64,000 bases of DNA from Bufo bufo (GCF_905171765.1 NC_053392.1:502740556-502804555); one strand, 5' to 3'. Shown: positions 1 through 11,260, numbered from the stretch's first letter. The notes: generated by a model from the letters alone, not told the origin. Numbers and translations: made by a program.

Positions 1-799
1 ACAGTCACACTGTAAGGGGCACGCTCCCACATGCATCCATAAACATACCGGACACAGTCACACTGTAAGGGGCACGCTCCCACATGCATCCATAAACATA
101 ACGGACACAGTCACACTGTAAGGGGCACGCTCCCACATGCATCCATAAACATACCGGACACAGTCACACTGTAAGGGGCACGCTCCCACATGCATCCATA
201 AACATACCGGACACCGTCACACTGTAAGGGGCACGCTCCCACATGCATCCATAAACATACCGGACACAGTCGCACTGTAAGGGGCACGCTCCCACATGCA
301 TCCATAAACATATCGGACACAGTCACACTGTAAGGGGCACGCTTCCTCATGCATCCATAAACATACCGGACACAGTCACACTGTAAGGGGCACGCTTCCA
401 CATGCATCCATAAACATACCGGACACAGTCACACTGTAAGGGGCACGCTCCCACATGCATCCATAAACATACCGGACACCGTCACACTGTAAGGGGCACG
501 CTTCCACATGCATCCATAAACATACCGGACACAGTCACACTGTAAGGGGCACGCTTCCACATGCATCCATAAACATAACGGACACAGTCACACTGTACGG
601 GGCACGCTTCCACATGCATCTATAAACATACCGGACACCGTCACACTGTACGGGGCACGCTCCCACATGCATCCATAAACATACCGGACACAGTCACATT
701 GTAAGGGGCACGCTTCCACATGCATCCATAAACATAACGGACACAGTCACACTGTAAGGGGCACGCTCCCACATGCATCCATAAACATACCGGACACAG
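1..799. repeat. 53-bp tandem minisatellite
   Basis: About 15 head-to-tail copies of a 53-bp unit run from the window edge to about 799. Each begins with acagtcacactgtaagggg and contains a cccacatgcatccataaac segment. Copies differ by scattered substitutions such as cccaca/ttccaca and ccgg/acgg. The array is cut by the window start, so its full length is unknown. Open frames across it are repeat artefacts. Confidence 0.95.
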
Positions 800-1104
800 C
801 ATAGTTGACAGGGAATAAAATTTAATAAATTCTTCATTAATTAATGCACGCCACATCCTTTCATTCAATGCTTAAACTTTAAAAAGTTGTCCCACTTTTA
901 CGCTTTAATAATTTGTCCCATAATTCCGCTCTATAATTTTAAATTTGAAAAAATGTATCCTCCCTTGGATGTGGTCTCTCTTTCTTACGCTCCCTCTCCG
1001 GCGTGGAACCCTGATTCCCCGCCAACCATGATTACGATGGTAGGCGCATAAAAGAACATCGAAAGTTGATAGAGCAGATATCAAATTGGATCGTGAACAT
1101 CACG
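800..1104. other. AT-rich stretch, nothing recognised
   Basis: Between the minisatellite and a hAT fragment. I see no gene, terminal repeat or RNA signal. Confidence 0.6.
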
Positions 1105-1345
1105 GGGACGTGCGACATGGTGGGGCAGTAAGTATGCACACGCCTACATGAACTAACTGGCAGGGGTCAGCCCCTGCAACTACTAGGTCTCCAAATTGGG
1201 CACATGGCCTGAGCTTGCCCTTTACCCCTTGGAGGTGCTGGCCTGCCCTGCAGCCAGTGTATTGTCTGAACGTGTGTTTAGCACGACGGGAGGGGGTTAT
1301 CACAGGTTATATTTCCCAATGTTTTGGGGTGTACCCTGATTTAAA
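1105..1345 (+). pseudogene. hAT transposase C-terminal fragment
   Basis: This segment aligns by eye with the 3' part of the better preserved hAT pseudogene near 22570-22985. It shares the stretch encoding the leucine/alanine-rich hAT C-terminal dimerisation region (the part preceding ACPAASVLSKRVFSTAGG in the longer copy), then the downstream tract ending in a ttt/aaa-rich segment. The frame is broken, so it is a relic. The 5' part of the transposase and the termini are absent. Confidence 0.75.
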
Positions 1346-1989
1346 AAAATAACCATATGTACCTTGCTATAAACAAAAAAGTTGAAGTATTTCAGGGGAA
1401 AAAGAGCAAAAGTATGGACACTAATGGGAAATGTAATTTGCATCAGCCCTACCAACACTTTGTTATGGGGGTAATAATTGGTCCTTTAATCAAGAACATG
1501 CAGTCCACCTCACAGTCGCACACATCGGTTGTGCTGCACTCAGGGCTCGGGCTGTTGTGTGCTCCTCCAGTCCCAGGCTGTAGAGAACAGAGAGCTGCTG
1601 ATTGGTGGATTAGAATCTGATCAACCAATCAGCACTGCCCCTCAGAAACATGAATGATAATTGCTGTTACAAACTGTCATTCCTGGTTGCCGGCTGCAGG
1701 AGGAGGAAGATGTCTCCCAGCTCTGCTGCATCACACCCTCTGTCTGCAAGAGAGAAGCATCCGTGTGTCTGTAGTGAAGTCTGCGACCCCTCTTTACATC
1801 ATGGTAAGTTCTCAGTCAGACATTGCAGGAGGGGGATCATTACTGTACCAGGGAACTGTATGGGATGATTTATGTGGATGAAGAGGTTCATCTAAACCTC
1901 TGCATAAGACGAGTGGAGCTGTTCATAGCAGCCAATAAAGTTCCAGCTTTCAGACTATTTGGAAAGTGCCTTTGGTTCATCTATTCACT
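1346..1989. other. No recognisable feature
   Basis: Moderately GC-balanced sequence with short overlapping open frames on the plus strand (up to 87 codons) that show no recognisable domain. I see no terminal repeats or RNA genes. Confidence 0.5.
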
Positions 1990-2550
1990 GCCCCCTTCAT
2001 CATACTGGTCACTTCCCACCCTAATTTACAGATCACTGCCTTATCTTACAATTCACTTCCATATATTACTGGTCACTGTCCTAACTTACTGGTTATTACC
2101 CTACCTTACTGGTCTCTATCCGCCCTATTTTACTGCTAACTGTCCTATCTTCAATTCACTGAGATTGATGATATAGAACACCAAAGACGATATGTTGGGA
2201 ATTATGGGTTATCTCAATGTCCTGTTTTTGGGTATGGTCATGAATCAGTAAAATCCGTTTTTTGACACTACAATTGGGGTTATGGATGATATTTATTGTG
2301 GGTGACTCTCACAACTTACCCATTATTAATTACTGTATCGCCCATTATCGTATGTATCAGTGGTCTTAATAGTCTGACATTTCCACTGTCCTGTCTTACT
2401 GGTCATTACCCTATCATACTGGTTATTATTCATCCTATCTTACTGGTCTCTGTCCTATCTTACTGCTTACTATCTCCCCTCTCTTCCTGGATGCTGCTCT
2501 ATCTTACTGGCCAATGTTCCCCCTATTTCACTGGTCACACAAACAACAGC
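1990..2550. repeat. Degenerate ~20-25 bp repeat, pyrimidine rich
   Basis: Two blocks (about 1990-2165 and 2320-2545) are full of imperfect copies of a cctatcttactggtcactg-like motif. It looks like a decayed minisatellite. The spacer 2166-2320 shows nothing recognisable. Small hydrophobic open frames over it reflect the Thr/Leu/Tyr-rich repeat translation. Confidence 0.7.
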
Positions 2551-2962
2551 AACCATGATAACACCAAGGTAAGGAGAGGCGATGATTAAGGCTACTTTCA
2601 AACTGGCGTTTTGGCTTTCCGTTTGTGAGATCCGTTCATGGCTCTCACAAGCGGCCCAAAACTGATCAGTTTTTCCCTAATGCATTCTGAATGGAAAAGG
2701 ATACGATCAGCATGCCTCAGCTTGCCTTCGTTCCGTCTCCATTCCGCTTTGATGTCCGTCTGACGAAACTGAGCCAAACGGATCCGTCCTGGTACACAAT
2801 GTAAGTCAATTGGGACGGATCCGTTTTCTATGACACAATCTGGCACAATAGAAAATGGATCCGTCCTCCAATGACTTTCAATGGTGTTCAAGATGGATCC
2901 GTCCTGGCTATGTTAAAGATAATACAAACGGATCTGTTCAGAACGTATGCAAACGGTTGTAT

Positions 2963-3638
2963 TTGTATAGAGAGGACCGGCACTCGCTTTAGTTATGATT
3001 TTCAAGTAATTTTAATGGTCACATACAAGTGGTAAGTGACGCGTTTCGGCTACTATGAGCCTTTGTCAAACATAATCATTACAAGCAACAAACAAGTTTA
3101 AATAGCCCGCGATGGAGCCGGAAATGACGTAGGTAACCATGGCAACGTCGTAAACAAAGGGCACAACAATACAGAAATAAGATTTTTGTAAAAGAATGTC
3201 ATCAGTTGTCAGGGCACCATGCTTTATAGTGCTGTATTTTGCTGCACATTGTTATAGTGGTGTATAATGCTAGAAGCTGCAAAAAAATCCGCTGGAAAAA
3301 AATGTCATAAATTCACATGGCACCATGCTTTACACTGCTGTAACATGCTAAGCATTATGTTGTAGGTACAGAATGTTACATAATAATGAATATTAAATAC
3401 TTCATGCTGAATGGTAAGCTTGCGTAATACTATATTATACTTTACAGTGCTAAACACCATACTTTACAGTACTATATTTTGCTGCATATTGTTATAATGG
3501 TGTGAAATGCTAAAAGCTACATACTGCAATGAATTCGCAGGAACAGAGGTCATAAATATACAGGACACCATGCTTTACAGTGCTGCAGCATACAAAGCAT
3601 TATTGTGATGGTACAAGATATTAGATATTAAACACTAT
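2963..3638. repeat. Left arm of ~675-bp inverted repeat (pLTR)
   Basis: Nearly the exact reverse complement of 3907-4581, with only scattered differences and small indels. It starts immediately after the 14-bp target repeat. It contains a hammerhead-like motif on the minus strand. Confidence 0.9.
3033..3068 (-). ncRNA. Hammerhead-ribozyme-like motif, left pLTR
   Basis: On the minus strand, TTGACAA is followed by a GGCT/AGCC hairpin and then GAAACGCGT. This mirrors the order of the hammerhead core (CUGANGA, stem II, GAAA), and hammerheads are known in pseudo-LTRs of Penelope-like elements. Two core positions deviate from consensus (C3 and G8), so self-cleavage is doubtful. It lies on the same strand as the PLE coding remnant, as expected. 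Confidence 0.4.
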
Positions 3639-3760
3639 ATGCTAAACGGTGAACTTACGCCCTGATCAGACACTAAATGACACAGATTTTGGAATGCATC
3701 AAGTTCTCTGTGGAAGAAAGAATAAGGGAACATGTTGAAAGGGTAACTACAGACTATATC

Positions 3761-3898
3761 TTAAAGGAAACTGTTCATATCATAGTCACGATTTAACCCC
3801 TTAGGTTCTAGGGTTTGCAGGTAATGAATCCAGTAGGCTTCTCGTTTTTTAAGCATTTTAAGCCTGTCTCCTCCTCTCCGGGGTAGTGATACGTGTTC
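3761..3898 (-). pseudogene. PLE protein C-terminus (GIY-YIG region end)
   Basis: The minus-strand frame reads 45 residues to a stop at 3761-3763. It contains LKKREAYWIHYLQTLEPKGL followed by an N and a short acidic/aromatic tail ending NSFL. The K-R-E-x-Y-W-I-x-x-L-x-T-x-x-P-x-G-L-N signature is characteristic of the extreme C-terminus of vertebrate Penelope-like elements, downstream of the GIY-YIG nuclease. The reverse transcriptase and most of the nuclease are deleted. Confidence 0.75.
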
Positions 3899-3906
3899 TA
3901 TTATTT

Positions 3907-4581
3907 ATAGTGTTTAATATCTAATATCTTGTACCATCACAATAATGCTTTGTATGCTGCAGCACTGTAAAGCATGGTGTCCTTTATATTTATGACCTCT
4001 TTTCCTGCGAATTCATTGCAGTATGTAGCTTTTAGCATTTCACACCATTATAACAATATGCAGCAAAATATAGCACTGTAAAGTATGGTGTTTAGCACTG
4101 TAAAGTATAATATAGTATTACGCAAGCTTACCATTCAGCATGAAGTATTTAATATTCATTATTATGTAACATTCTGTACCTACAACATAATTCTTAGCAT
4201 GTTACAGCAGTGTAAAGCATGGTGCCTTGTGAATTTATGACATTTTTTCCAGCGGATTTTTTTGCAGCTTCTAGCATTATACACCACTATAACAATGTGC
4301 AGCAAAATACAGCACTATAAAGCATGGTGCCCTGACAACTGATGACATTCTTTTACAAAAATCTTATTTCTGTATTGTTGTGCCCTTTGTTTACGACGTT
4401 GCCATGGTTACCTACGTCATTTCCGGCTTCATCGCGGGCTATTTAAACTTGTTTGTTGCTTGTAATGATTATGTTTGACAAAGGCTCATAGTAGCCGAAA
4501 CGCGTCACTTACCACTTGTATGTGACCATTAAAATTACTTGAAAATCATAACTAAAGCGAGTGCCGGTCCTCTCTATACAA
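3907..4581. repeat. Right arm of ~675-bp inverted repeat (pLTR)
   Basis: Reverse complement of 2963-3638. Beyond it, 4582-4653 is a 72-bp extension not present in the left arm, so the left arm is probably truncated relative to the right. Confidence 0.9.
4475..4510 (+). ncRNA. Hammerhead-ribozyme-like motif, right pLTR
   Basis: Mirror copy of the motif at 3033-3068: TTGACAA, GGCT-catagt-AGCC hairpin (4483-4496), GAAA (4497-4500), then CGCGTCAC, with a complementary GTGAC some 13 bases downstream that could close a third helix. It is antisense to the PLE coding strand because the arms are inverted. Confidence 0.35.
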
Positions 4582-4849
4582 GTATCTGCGGACCTTCCCT
4601 GGACACGCGCACCGCATCGCTGACAGCGGAGTGCTGCCTGTATCTTCTTTGGAGCAAACGGTTGTATTATCTGAACGGATCCATCTGTGCAGATCCATGA
4701 CGGATCCGCACCAAACGCGAGTGTGAAAGTAGCCTAATTATTATGTCCACTGCTTTTGGTAGTTCACAGCACAAGGAGAGATTTATCATTCCTGTACACC
4801 ACAAAACTGATAAACAAAAGTTGCAAATTCTGTTTAAAAATGTTTGTAA

Positions 4850-5352
4850 GGCTACTTTCACACTAGCATTGTTTGAATCCGGCGTTAAATTCCGACACCG
4901 GAACTGCCCACTGGATCCGGAAAAACATGTGAAGACTGATTACATTTGAATCCTGATCAGGATTTTGATCACAATGAAAAAATGCATTGGAAAAAACGGA
5001 TCCGCCATTTATGGACTTTAACTTATTTTTCACATTTTTTGGGTTTAACATGCAAAAGCCGGATCCGGTTTGACTGAACACACGGTGCAGGATCCGGCGT
5101 TAATGCAAGTCAATGGGAAAAAGACCAGATCCGGCGTTCAGTCAAAGTGTTCAGGATTTTTGGCCGGAGGTGCTACGGTTTTTTGAAAAGCCTGATCAGT
5201 CAAAAAGACTGAACTGAAGACATCCTGATGCATCCTGAACAGAGTGCTCTCCATTCTGAATGCATTAGGATAAAACTGATCAGTTCTTTTCCGGATTTGA
5301 GCCCCTAGGATGGAACTCAGCGCCGGAAAAGAAAAACGCTAGTGTGAAAATG
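4850..5352. mobile_element. Harbinger-type MITE, diverged right end
   Basis: It begins ggctactttcacactagc after TAA (4847-4849) and ends with the inverted cgctagtgtgaaaatgac near 5352. The right end has mutated, so no second TWA is visible. The interior is rich in ggatccgg blocks and has no coding potential. Confidence 0.65.
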
Positions 5353-5699
5353 ACGTTTTTACTGCCAGCCTCTCCATTTTTTGAAAGGGGTGGGCTTGGA
5401 CATCAGCCCCAGAAGATTTACTTGATGTATGCCAGTTTTCTGCTCTAAATGATCGAAATCTATGGCAGCTGTGAGATGGCCAAGAATTCATTCAGGGCGC
5501 ATAGACTGTCAGAGGATGCACTTAATTTTTGATCAGGCATGACCTTCATGATAAATCCCTCCTGCTCTTGATAAATCTCCCCTGAGATGTTTGGTGAGTG
5601 GAAAACAACTCCAAACATGTTCTGACAGTTGCAGGCTATTATGGGATGATGGGAGTTGTATTATTACAGCAGCACTTGCTGAGCCAGAGGTTGGAGACC
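5353..5699. other. Left approach to the 685-bp array
   Basis: No recognisable gene. Similarity to the repeat units starts gradually around 5700, where the ttcttgcatcaatcatttt segment matches later units. Confidence 0.5.
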
Positions 5700-8440
5700 A
5701 TTGTTCTAGAAGTTGAAATAATTTCTTGCATCAATCATTTTGGTTTTGGTTTATTTCTAGTTTATATCAAGTTTTATAGTTCTCCTCTATTGCCTCCACA
5801 ATTGCCTGAAAATTATTTATATGTTGTATTCTTCCTTGCAGGTGTGCACATGTCCATTTTGTAGGAAGGATGACATCACAGCTACAGAGTTGACCGTCTG
5901 ATAGCCTAGCTCGACTACCCACCTCTCCTGAAGACCCCTCAGTCGAGTGGAGGACATCATCTCTGAAAGAGGGTCCCACAGATGCATCCTAGCAGTTTGA
6001 GCACCACTCCTACAAGAAGAGTCAATGCCCTGAGTGATTTCACTGGGGAATTACTCCGGGTGGTACTTGTGTTGGGATGCACCTCTGGCTGACTATCATC
6101 ATTCTATAAGATAATAATATAGGTGTGTGCTGTCAATAACCCCATAAAGATTTGTGAATGTTTAGATGAAATGGCTACTATCAGACAACCAGGAATGGAT
6201 GTCTAACATCCCATGATCTATGCAGCTTATCTGGATACTTCATGCAGTACGGGAAGTCTAAGTGGCCATTTATGGACAGGTAGGAAATATATTTAGCTAA
6301 CAAATGAGAAATGCATATATGAGTGATAATGTAATGATCAAAAGAGGAGAAAATGTGTCAGGAAAGAATTAACTCTGATTTCTTGTATTAATCATTATCA
6401 GAGTTTTGGTTCACGTCTGGTTTCTTTCCACTTTCCTGCTTCTCCTCTATTGATATAACATTCAATTATTGCCTGGAAATGATTAATATGTTATATTCCT
6501 AGTTGATGGTGTGGATGTGTCCATTTTGTAGGAAGGATGACATCACAGCTACAGAGTTGACCGTCTGATAGCCCAGCTCGACTGCCCACCTCTCCTGAAG
6601 ACCCCTCAGCTTTTTGAGAGTTGGGTGGAGGACATCATCTCTGAAAGAGGGTCCCACAGATGCACCCTAGCAGTTTGAGCACCACTCTTACAAGAAGAGT
6701 CAATGCCCTAAAAGCGTGATTTCACCGGGGATTACTCCGGGTTGGTCCTTGTGTTGGGATGCACCTCTGGCTGGCTGTCGTCATCCTTTTAGGTAGATAA
6801 TGAAGTGAGTGCTGTAAATAACCCCATAAAGAAGTGGGAATGTTCAGATGACTTGGCTACTATGAGGTGGTCAGGAAGGGATATCTAACATCCCATGATG
6901 TATACAGCTTACTTAAATACTTCATGCAGTACATGCAGTTTAAGGGGCCTTTTCTAGACAGCTAGGACAGATAGTTAGCTAACAAATCAATAAGAAATGC
7001 ATATATGAGTGATAATGTAATGATCAAAAGAAGAGAAATTGTGAAAGGAAAGAATTAACTCTGATTTCTTGTATCAATCATTATCAGGGTTTTGGTTCAT
7101 GTCTGGTTTCTTTCCACTTTCCTGCTTCTCCTCTATTGATATAACATTTAATTATTGCCTGGAAATGATTAATATGTTATATTCCTAGTTGAGGGTGTGG
7201 ATGTGTCCATTTTGTAGAAAGGATGACATCACAGCTACAGAGTTGACCGTCTGATAGCCCAGCTCGACTGCCCACCTCTCCTGAAGACCCCTCAGCTTTT
7301 TGAGAGTTGGGTGGAGGACATCATCTCTGAAAGAGGGTCCCACAGATGCACCCTAGCAGTTTGAGCACCACTCTTACAAGAAGAGTCAATGCCCTAAAAG
7401 CGTGATTTCACCGGGGATTACTCCGGGGTGGTCCTTGTGTTGGGATGCACCTCTGGCTGGCTGTCGTCATCCTTTTAGGTAGATAATGATGTGTGTGTGT
7501 TGTCAACAACTCCATAAAGATGTGTGAATGTTCAGATGAAATGGCTACTATGAGGTGGTCAGGAAGGGATATCTAACATCCCATGATGTATACAGCTTAC
7601 CTAAATACTTCATGCAGTACATCCAGCTTAAGGGGCCTTTTCTAGACAGCTAGGACAGACAGTTAGCTAACAAATCAATGAGAAATGCATATATGAGTGA
7701 TAATGTAATGATCAAAAGAGAAAATGTGAAAGGAAAGAATTAACTCTGATTTCTTGTATCAATCATTATCAGGGTTTTGGTTCATGTCTGGTTTCTTTCC
7801 ACTTTCCTGCTTCTCCTCTATTGATATAACATTCAATTATTGCCTGGAAATGATTAATATGTTATATTCCTAGTTCAGGGCGTGGATATGTCCATTTTGT
7901 AGGAAGGATGACATCACAGCTACAGAGTTGACCGTCTGATAGCCCAGCTCGACTACCCACCTCTCCTGAAGACCCCTCAGCTTTTTGAGAGTTGGGTGGA
8001 GGACATCATCTCTGAAAGAGGGTCCCACAGATGCACCCTAGCAGTTTGAGCACCACTCTTACAAGAAGAGTCAATGCCCTAAAAGCGTGATTTCACCGGG
8101 GATTACTCCGGGGTGGTCCTTGTGTTGGGATGCACCTCTGGCTGGCTGTCGTCATCCTTTTAGGTAGATAATGATGTGTGTGTGTGTGTGTGTTGTCAAC
8201 AACTCCATAAAGATGTGTGAATGTTCAGATGAAATGGCTACTATGAGGCGGCCAGGAATGGATGTCTAACATCCCATGATCTATGCAGCTTATCTGTATA
8301 CTTCATGCAGTACAGGCAGTCTAAGGGGCCTTTTCTAGATAGGTAGGATAGATAGTTAGCTAATAAATCAATGAGAAATACATATGTGTGATAATGTAAT
8401 GATCAAAATAGTGAAAAACGTTAAAGAAATAAATTATTTC
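5700..8440 (+). repeat. Four tandem ~670-686 bp units with conserved core
   Basis: The anchor ggatgacatcacagctacag occurs at 5868, 6535, 7221 and 7906, giving periods of 667, 686 and 685 bp. Units 2-4 are nearly identical throughout. Unit 1 is clearly diverged in the AT-rich part (about 5700-5850) but almost identical in the ~240-bp core after the anchor, so the core is better conserved than its surroundings. The core resembles no snRNA, snoRNA, 7SK or 7SL sequence I know. Confidence 0.9.
5843..5901 (+). other. Exon-like segment at unit start (CPFC motif)
   Basis: In unit 1 a pyrimidine-rich tract ending ttccttgcag precedes an open stretch reading VCTCPFCRKDDITATELTV then TGA. CPFCRK resembles the last zinc-binding CxxC of a C3HC4 RING finger, but 19 residues cannot establish this. 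Units 2-4 keep the CPFCRKDDITATELTV reading and the stop, and have a ttcctag acceptor-like sequence upstream. It could be a duplicated terminal exon with 3' UTR, or chance. Confidence 0.25.
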
Positions 8441-8946
8441 TGATACCCTGCCTGCCTGTAATCTAATTTTATTCATATTAATAATATATTCTGTTGTGCT
8501 TGAGAAAATTATACATATATACGCATAAAACCTTTTTTAACAAGAAGACCTCCTATCTTGAGGACCCGTCGAGCCTATTATCAACACCCCCACATTCCAA
8601 GAAGACAGAAGACAAGGACAAATATCTCTGGAATATGACTGCTCGCATTCTAATTAGTTGTTTACCATGTTCAATACTACATGCTCTTTGCATGCTGTAT
8701 GTGACTATATTGTAATCTTACAATATATTGTCATATAACTTTATTGTAATCCCCTGCGGGGACCCTTAAAATGAGTGGAGAGGCAATTCTACTTGAACCA
8801 GATGATCGCGTTAATTATCTTATGAAGAATGCCTTGGGCAATGTTGGGCAATGTTAACCAGTTGTTGACTGCCCATTTATATACATCTGGGGGGGGGGGG
8901 TGTTGCATTTAACTCCACAAGGACATTTCTGAGTGTCTTTGCAGAG
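8441..8946. other. AT-rich spacer with poly-G tract
   Basis: No gene recognised. A G tract of about 11 bases lies near 8890-8900. A 73-codon open frame at 8494-8715 has no recognisable domain. Confidence 0.5.
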
Positions 8947-8949
8947 TTA

Positions 8950-9374
8950 GGATACTTTCACATCTGCGCTTTCACTTTCAGCTATTGATATCCGTCATAG
9001 GATCTCAAAAGTGGGGAAAACGCTTCAGTTTTGTCCCCATTTTTTTTGTCAACGGGGACAAAACTGAACTGAAGGGAACAGAGTGCACCAAAATGCATTC
9101 CGTTCCACTTCATTGTGTTCCAAAGACGCACACAAAAACGCTGCAAGCAGAGCTTTTGAGTGCGTCCTGGGATGCAGAGCAAGACAGATCCATCATGACT
9201 CACAATTGTGACAGATTCACTTTCTCTGACACAAAAAATATTCTGTCATGGCTATTTTAGAGATAATACAATCGGATCCGTTCGTAATGGATGCAGAAGG
9301 TTGTATTATCATGACGGAAGCGTTTTTTCCTGATCCATTACGGATCCAGCAAAAATGCAGATGTGAAAGTAGCC
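8950..9374. mobile_element. Harbinger-type MITE
   Basis: The ends ggatactttcacatctgcg and cagatgtgaaagtagcc are inverted and are flanked by TTA at 8947-8949 and 9375-9377. The interior shares gataatacaatcggatccg and gacggaagcgttttt blocks with the other members at 2590, 37651 and 42834. Non-coding. Confidence 0.85.
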
Positions 9375-9377
9375 TTA

Positions 9378-9626
9378 GCAGTTGCAAGGACATCATGCAG
9401 CTGCAGAAGCAGTATTCCCCCTTAGCTGGGGCTAATAGGTTGGCCTCTGTTACAGGAGAAATCAGCAATTAAAATAAATGTTAAAAAATAAATGTAAAAA
9501 TGTATAAGAATTATAAAACACCACCAATCAGGGGCATTGCAGGGGTCCCAAAAGATCCAGGGCCCAAGCCCCAATTAATATGGCTCCAGTCGACACCCTA
9601 CCGCTCGCACTAGCACTAAAGACATT
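9378..9626. other. Spacer, nothing recognised
   Basis: Short AT-rich sequence between two MITEs with no gene or repeat that I recognise. Confidence 0.5.
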
Positions 9627-9629
9627 TTA

Positions 9630-9794
9630 GGCTACTTTCACACTTGCGGTAGCAGGGTCCAGCAGGCATTATAGTGATTGGGGCCGGAGCAGACTTCCGG
9701 TGGCATTGTGGGCTAGCGTTAGCACGGATCCGGCAGGCTGTTACCTCGCTGGAACAGCCTGCCGGACCCTGCTACCGCAAGTGTGAATGTAGCC
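9630..9794. mobile_element. Short palindromic Harbinger-type MITE
   Basis: 165 bp with long inverted ends (ggctactttcacacttgcgg and its complement, continuing through the gtagcagggtcc block), flanked by TTA at 9627-9629 and 9795-9797. The internal sequence differs from the 430-bp family, so this is a separate subfamily using related termini. Confidence 0.85.
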
Positions 9795-9797
9795 TTA

Positions 9798-10345
9798 ATT
9801 GCTTTACTTGCTGCATAGACACTATCAAACATACAGGACTATACAGCAGCACATACTTCTCATATCCAGAGCCTCCCAGGTGACGTCTACTCTGATGAAG
9901 ATGTTTTCTTTCATCTTCTCCTAGACAACTTATTTCAGCCATGCCTCATCTCTGCAGAGATTAACACATAGACATCTTAGGTTCCTTACTTTTCGATAAT
10001 TCTCCCCATCCTCAAGTCCCACAAGTATTATACTGCTGCTCTCTCTGCTCCCCAATACCCCCAAATACTATCCAGAAAAAATAATAGTGCCAAAGAGATA
10101 GTTCCCCCCATAGTAATTGTGCTCCTCAAAGCCCCACCAATAATAATTCCCTTCATTAGTAATAGAGTCCCCTACAGTGCCCCTGTTATAGGACACATCA
10201 ATTATTAATATTTGGAATTTAATATTAATAATTAATATTAATAAATAGGCAATTACTACTGACTCCGCCTACTTCCTATCTCTATGTCTCTGTTCCTTTA
10301 CCTTTCTGAACTGCGTGTCTGTACTAAACTATAGTGGTATTTTGA
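9798..10345. other. AT-rich spacer
   Basis: Contains degenerate aataataattcccc-like repetition around 10080-10260. No gene recognised. Confidence 0.5.
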
Positions 10346-10469
10346 TTACCGTATTAATCGCCCTATAAGACGCACCTAGGTTTTTGAGGGGGAAAATAAG
10401 AAAAAAAATGTTTTAACCAAAAGGTGTGCTTTTGGTGGGTTTTGAACTAATGGTGGTCTGTGCATGACA

Positions 10470-10840
10470 CTACTATGGGGGATCTGTGGATGGCACTGTT
10501 ATGAGGGGATCTGTGGGTGGCACTGTTATGGCGGGATCTGTGGATGGCACTGTTATAGGGGATCTGAGGGGGGCACTGTTATGGGGGGATCTGTGGATGG
10601 CACTGTTATGGGGGGGTGATCTGTGGATGGCACTGTTATGGGGGGAGATCTGTGGATGGCACTGTTATGAGGGGGTGATCTGTGGATGGCACTGTTATGT
10701 GGGGGTGATCTGTGGATGGCACTGTTATGGGGGGTGGATCTGTAGATGGCACTGCTATAGATGTGTCACCCACAGATCCCCCACCCCATAACAGTGCCAT
10801 CCACATATTCCCCACCCCATAATAGTGGCATCCACAGATG
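10470..10840. repeat. ~28-bp minisatellite (gatctgtggatggcactg)
   Basis: About ten copies of ggggatctgtggatggcact-gttatg with variable G-run length span 10470-10770. They are followed by two or three copies in inverted orientation (10775-10840). Long open frames here are repeat translations. Confidence 0.9.
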
Positions 10841-10927
10841 CCCTAATATACCGGAGCTAAACCTGTGGGAGGGGCCGGTGGAATGCAAATGCGGCGGGAC
10901 CGGTGCGGTCACTGTACTCCGGCCCCA

Positions 10928-11260
10928 CCGCTCACTCACTGCTTTATTGCCTAAACCTTTTATAATAATAACTTTAATTGAAGTTCCGATTCCCAGCCCC
11001 ATCTGTACTACTTACTAAATATTCTGTAGCAGGCAGAGCAGGGAGGATGGCCGGCCGTAACTCACTGATGTCACGTGCCTGCGCCGCCTACTTTATGAAT
11101 GAAGTAGGCGGTGTAGGCACGTCACATCAGTGAGTTACGGCCACCCGCCCTGCTCTGCCTGATAGAGGACATTTAGTAAGTAGTACAGATGGGGCTGGGG
11201 ATAGGAACTTCAATTAAAGTTATTATAAAAGGTTTAGGCAATAAAGCAGTGAGTGAGCGG
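10928..11260. repeat. 333-bp palindrome
   Basis: The left arm 10928-11090 and right arm 11099-11260 are close to perfect inverse complements, starting ccgctcactcactgctttat and ending with its complement. The centre is near 11094 (cctactttatgaatgaagtagg). There is only a tiny loop, so single strands would form a long hairpin. Confidence 0.9.

Larger units (their letters stand above)
2963..4653 (-). mobile_element. Penelope-like element remnant with inverted pLTRs
   Basis: The insertion is bounded by a 14-bp direct repeat, gcaaacggttgtat, at 2949-2962 and 4654-4667. It consists of two ~675-bp inverted arms (2963-3638 and 3907-4581), a 268-bp middle and a 72-bp tail. The middle encodes, on the minus strand, a C-terminal end typical of Penelope-like proteins. 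Flanking pseudo-LTRs in inverted orientation and variable-length target duplications are both known in this class. The RT domain is missing, so the copy is internally deleted and non-autonomous. Confidence 0.8.
2590..4734. mobile_element. PIF/Harbinger-type MITE split by a PLE
   Basis: The outer ends are ggctactttcaaactggcg and its inverse cgcgagtgtgaaagtagcc, directly flanked by TAA at 2587-2589 and 4735-4737. A 3-bp TWA target duplication is the hallmark of PIF/Harbinger elements. The interior has the ggatccgt-rich sequence shared with MITEs at 8950, 37651 and 42834. No transposase is encoded. Removing the nested element at 2963-4653 leaves a MITE of about 440 bp. Confidence 0.8.

Noticed and set aside
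1..799. CRISPR-like regular repeats
   Set aside because: Units are contiguous with no unique spacers, and the genome is eukaryotic.
5868..6100. Core of the 685-bp units as a U-snRNA, snoRNA, 7SK, 7SL or RNase P gene
   Set aside because: None of the defining sequence boxes of these RNAs could be found; kept only as an unidentified conserved core.
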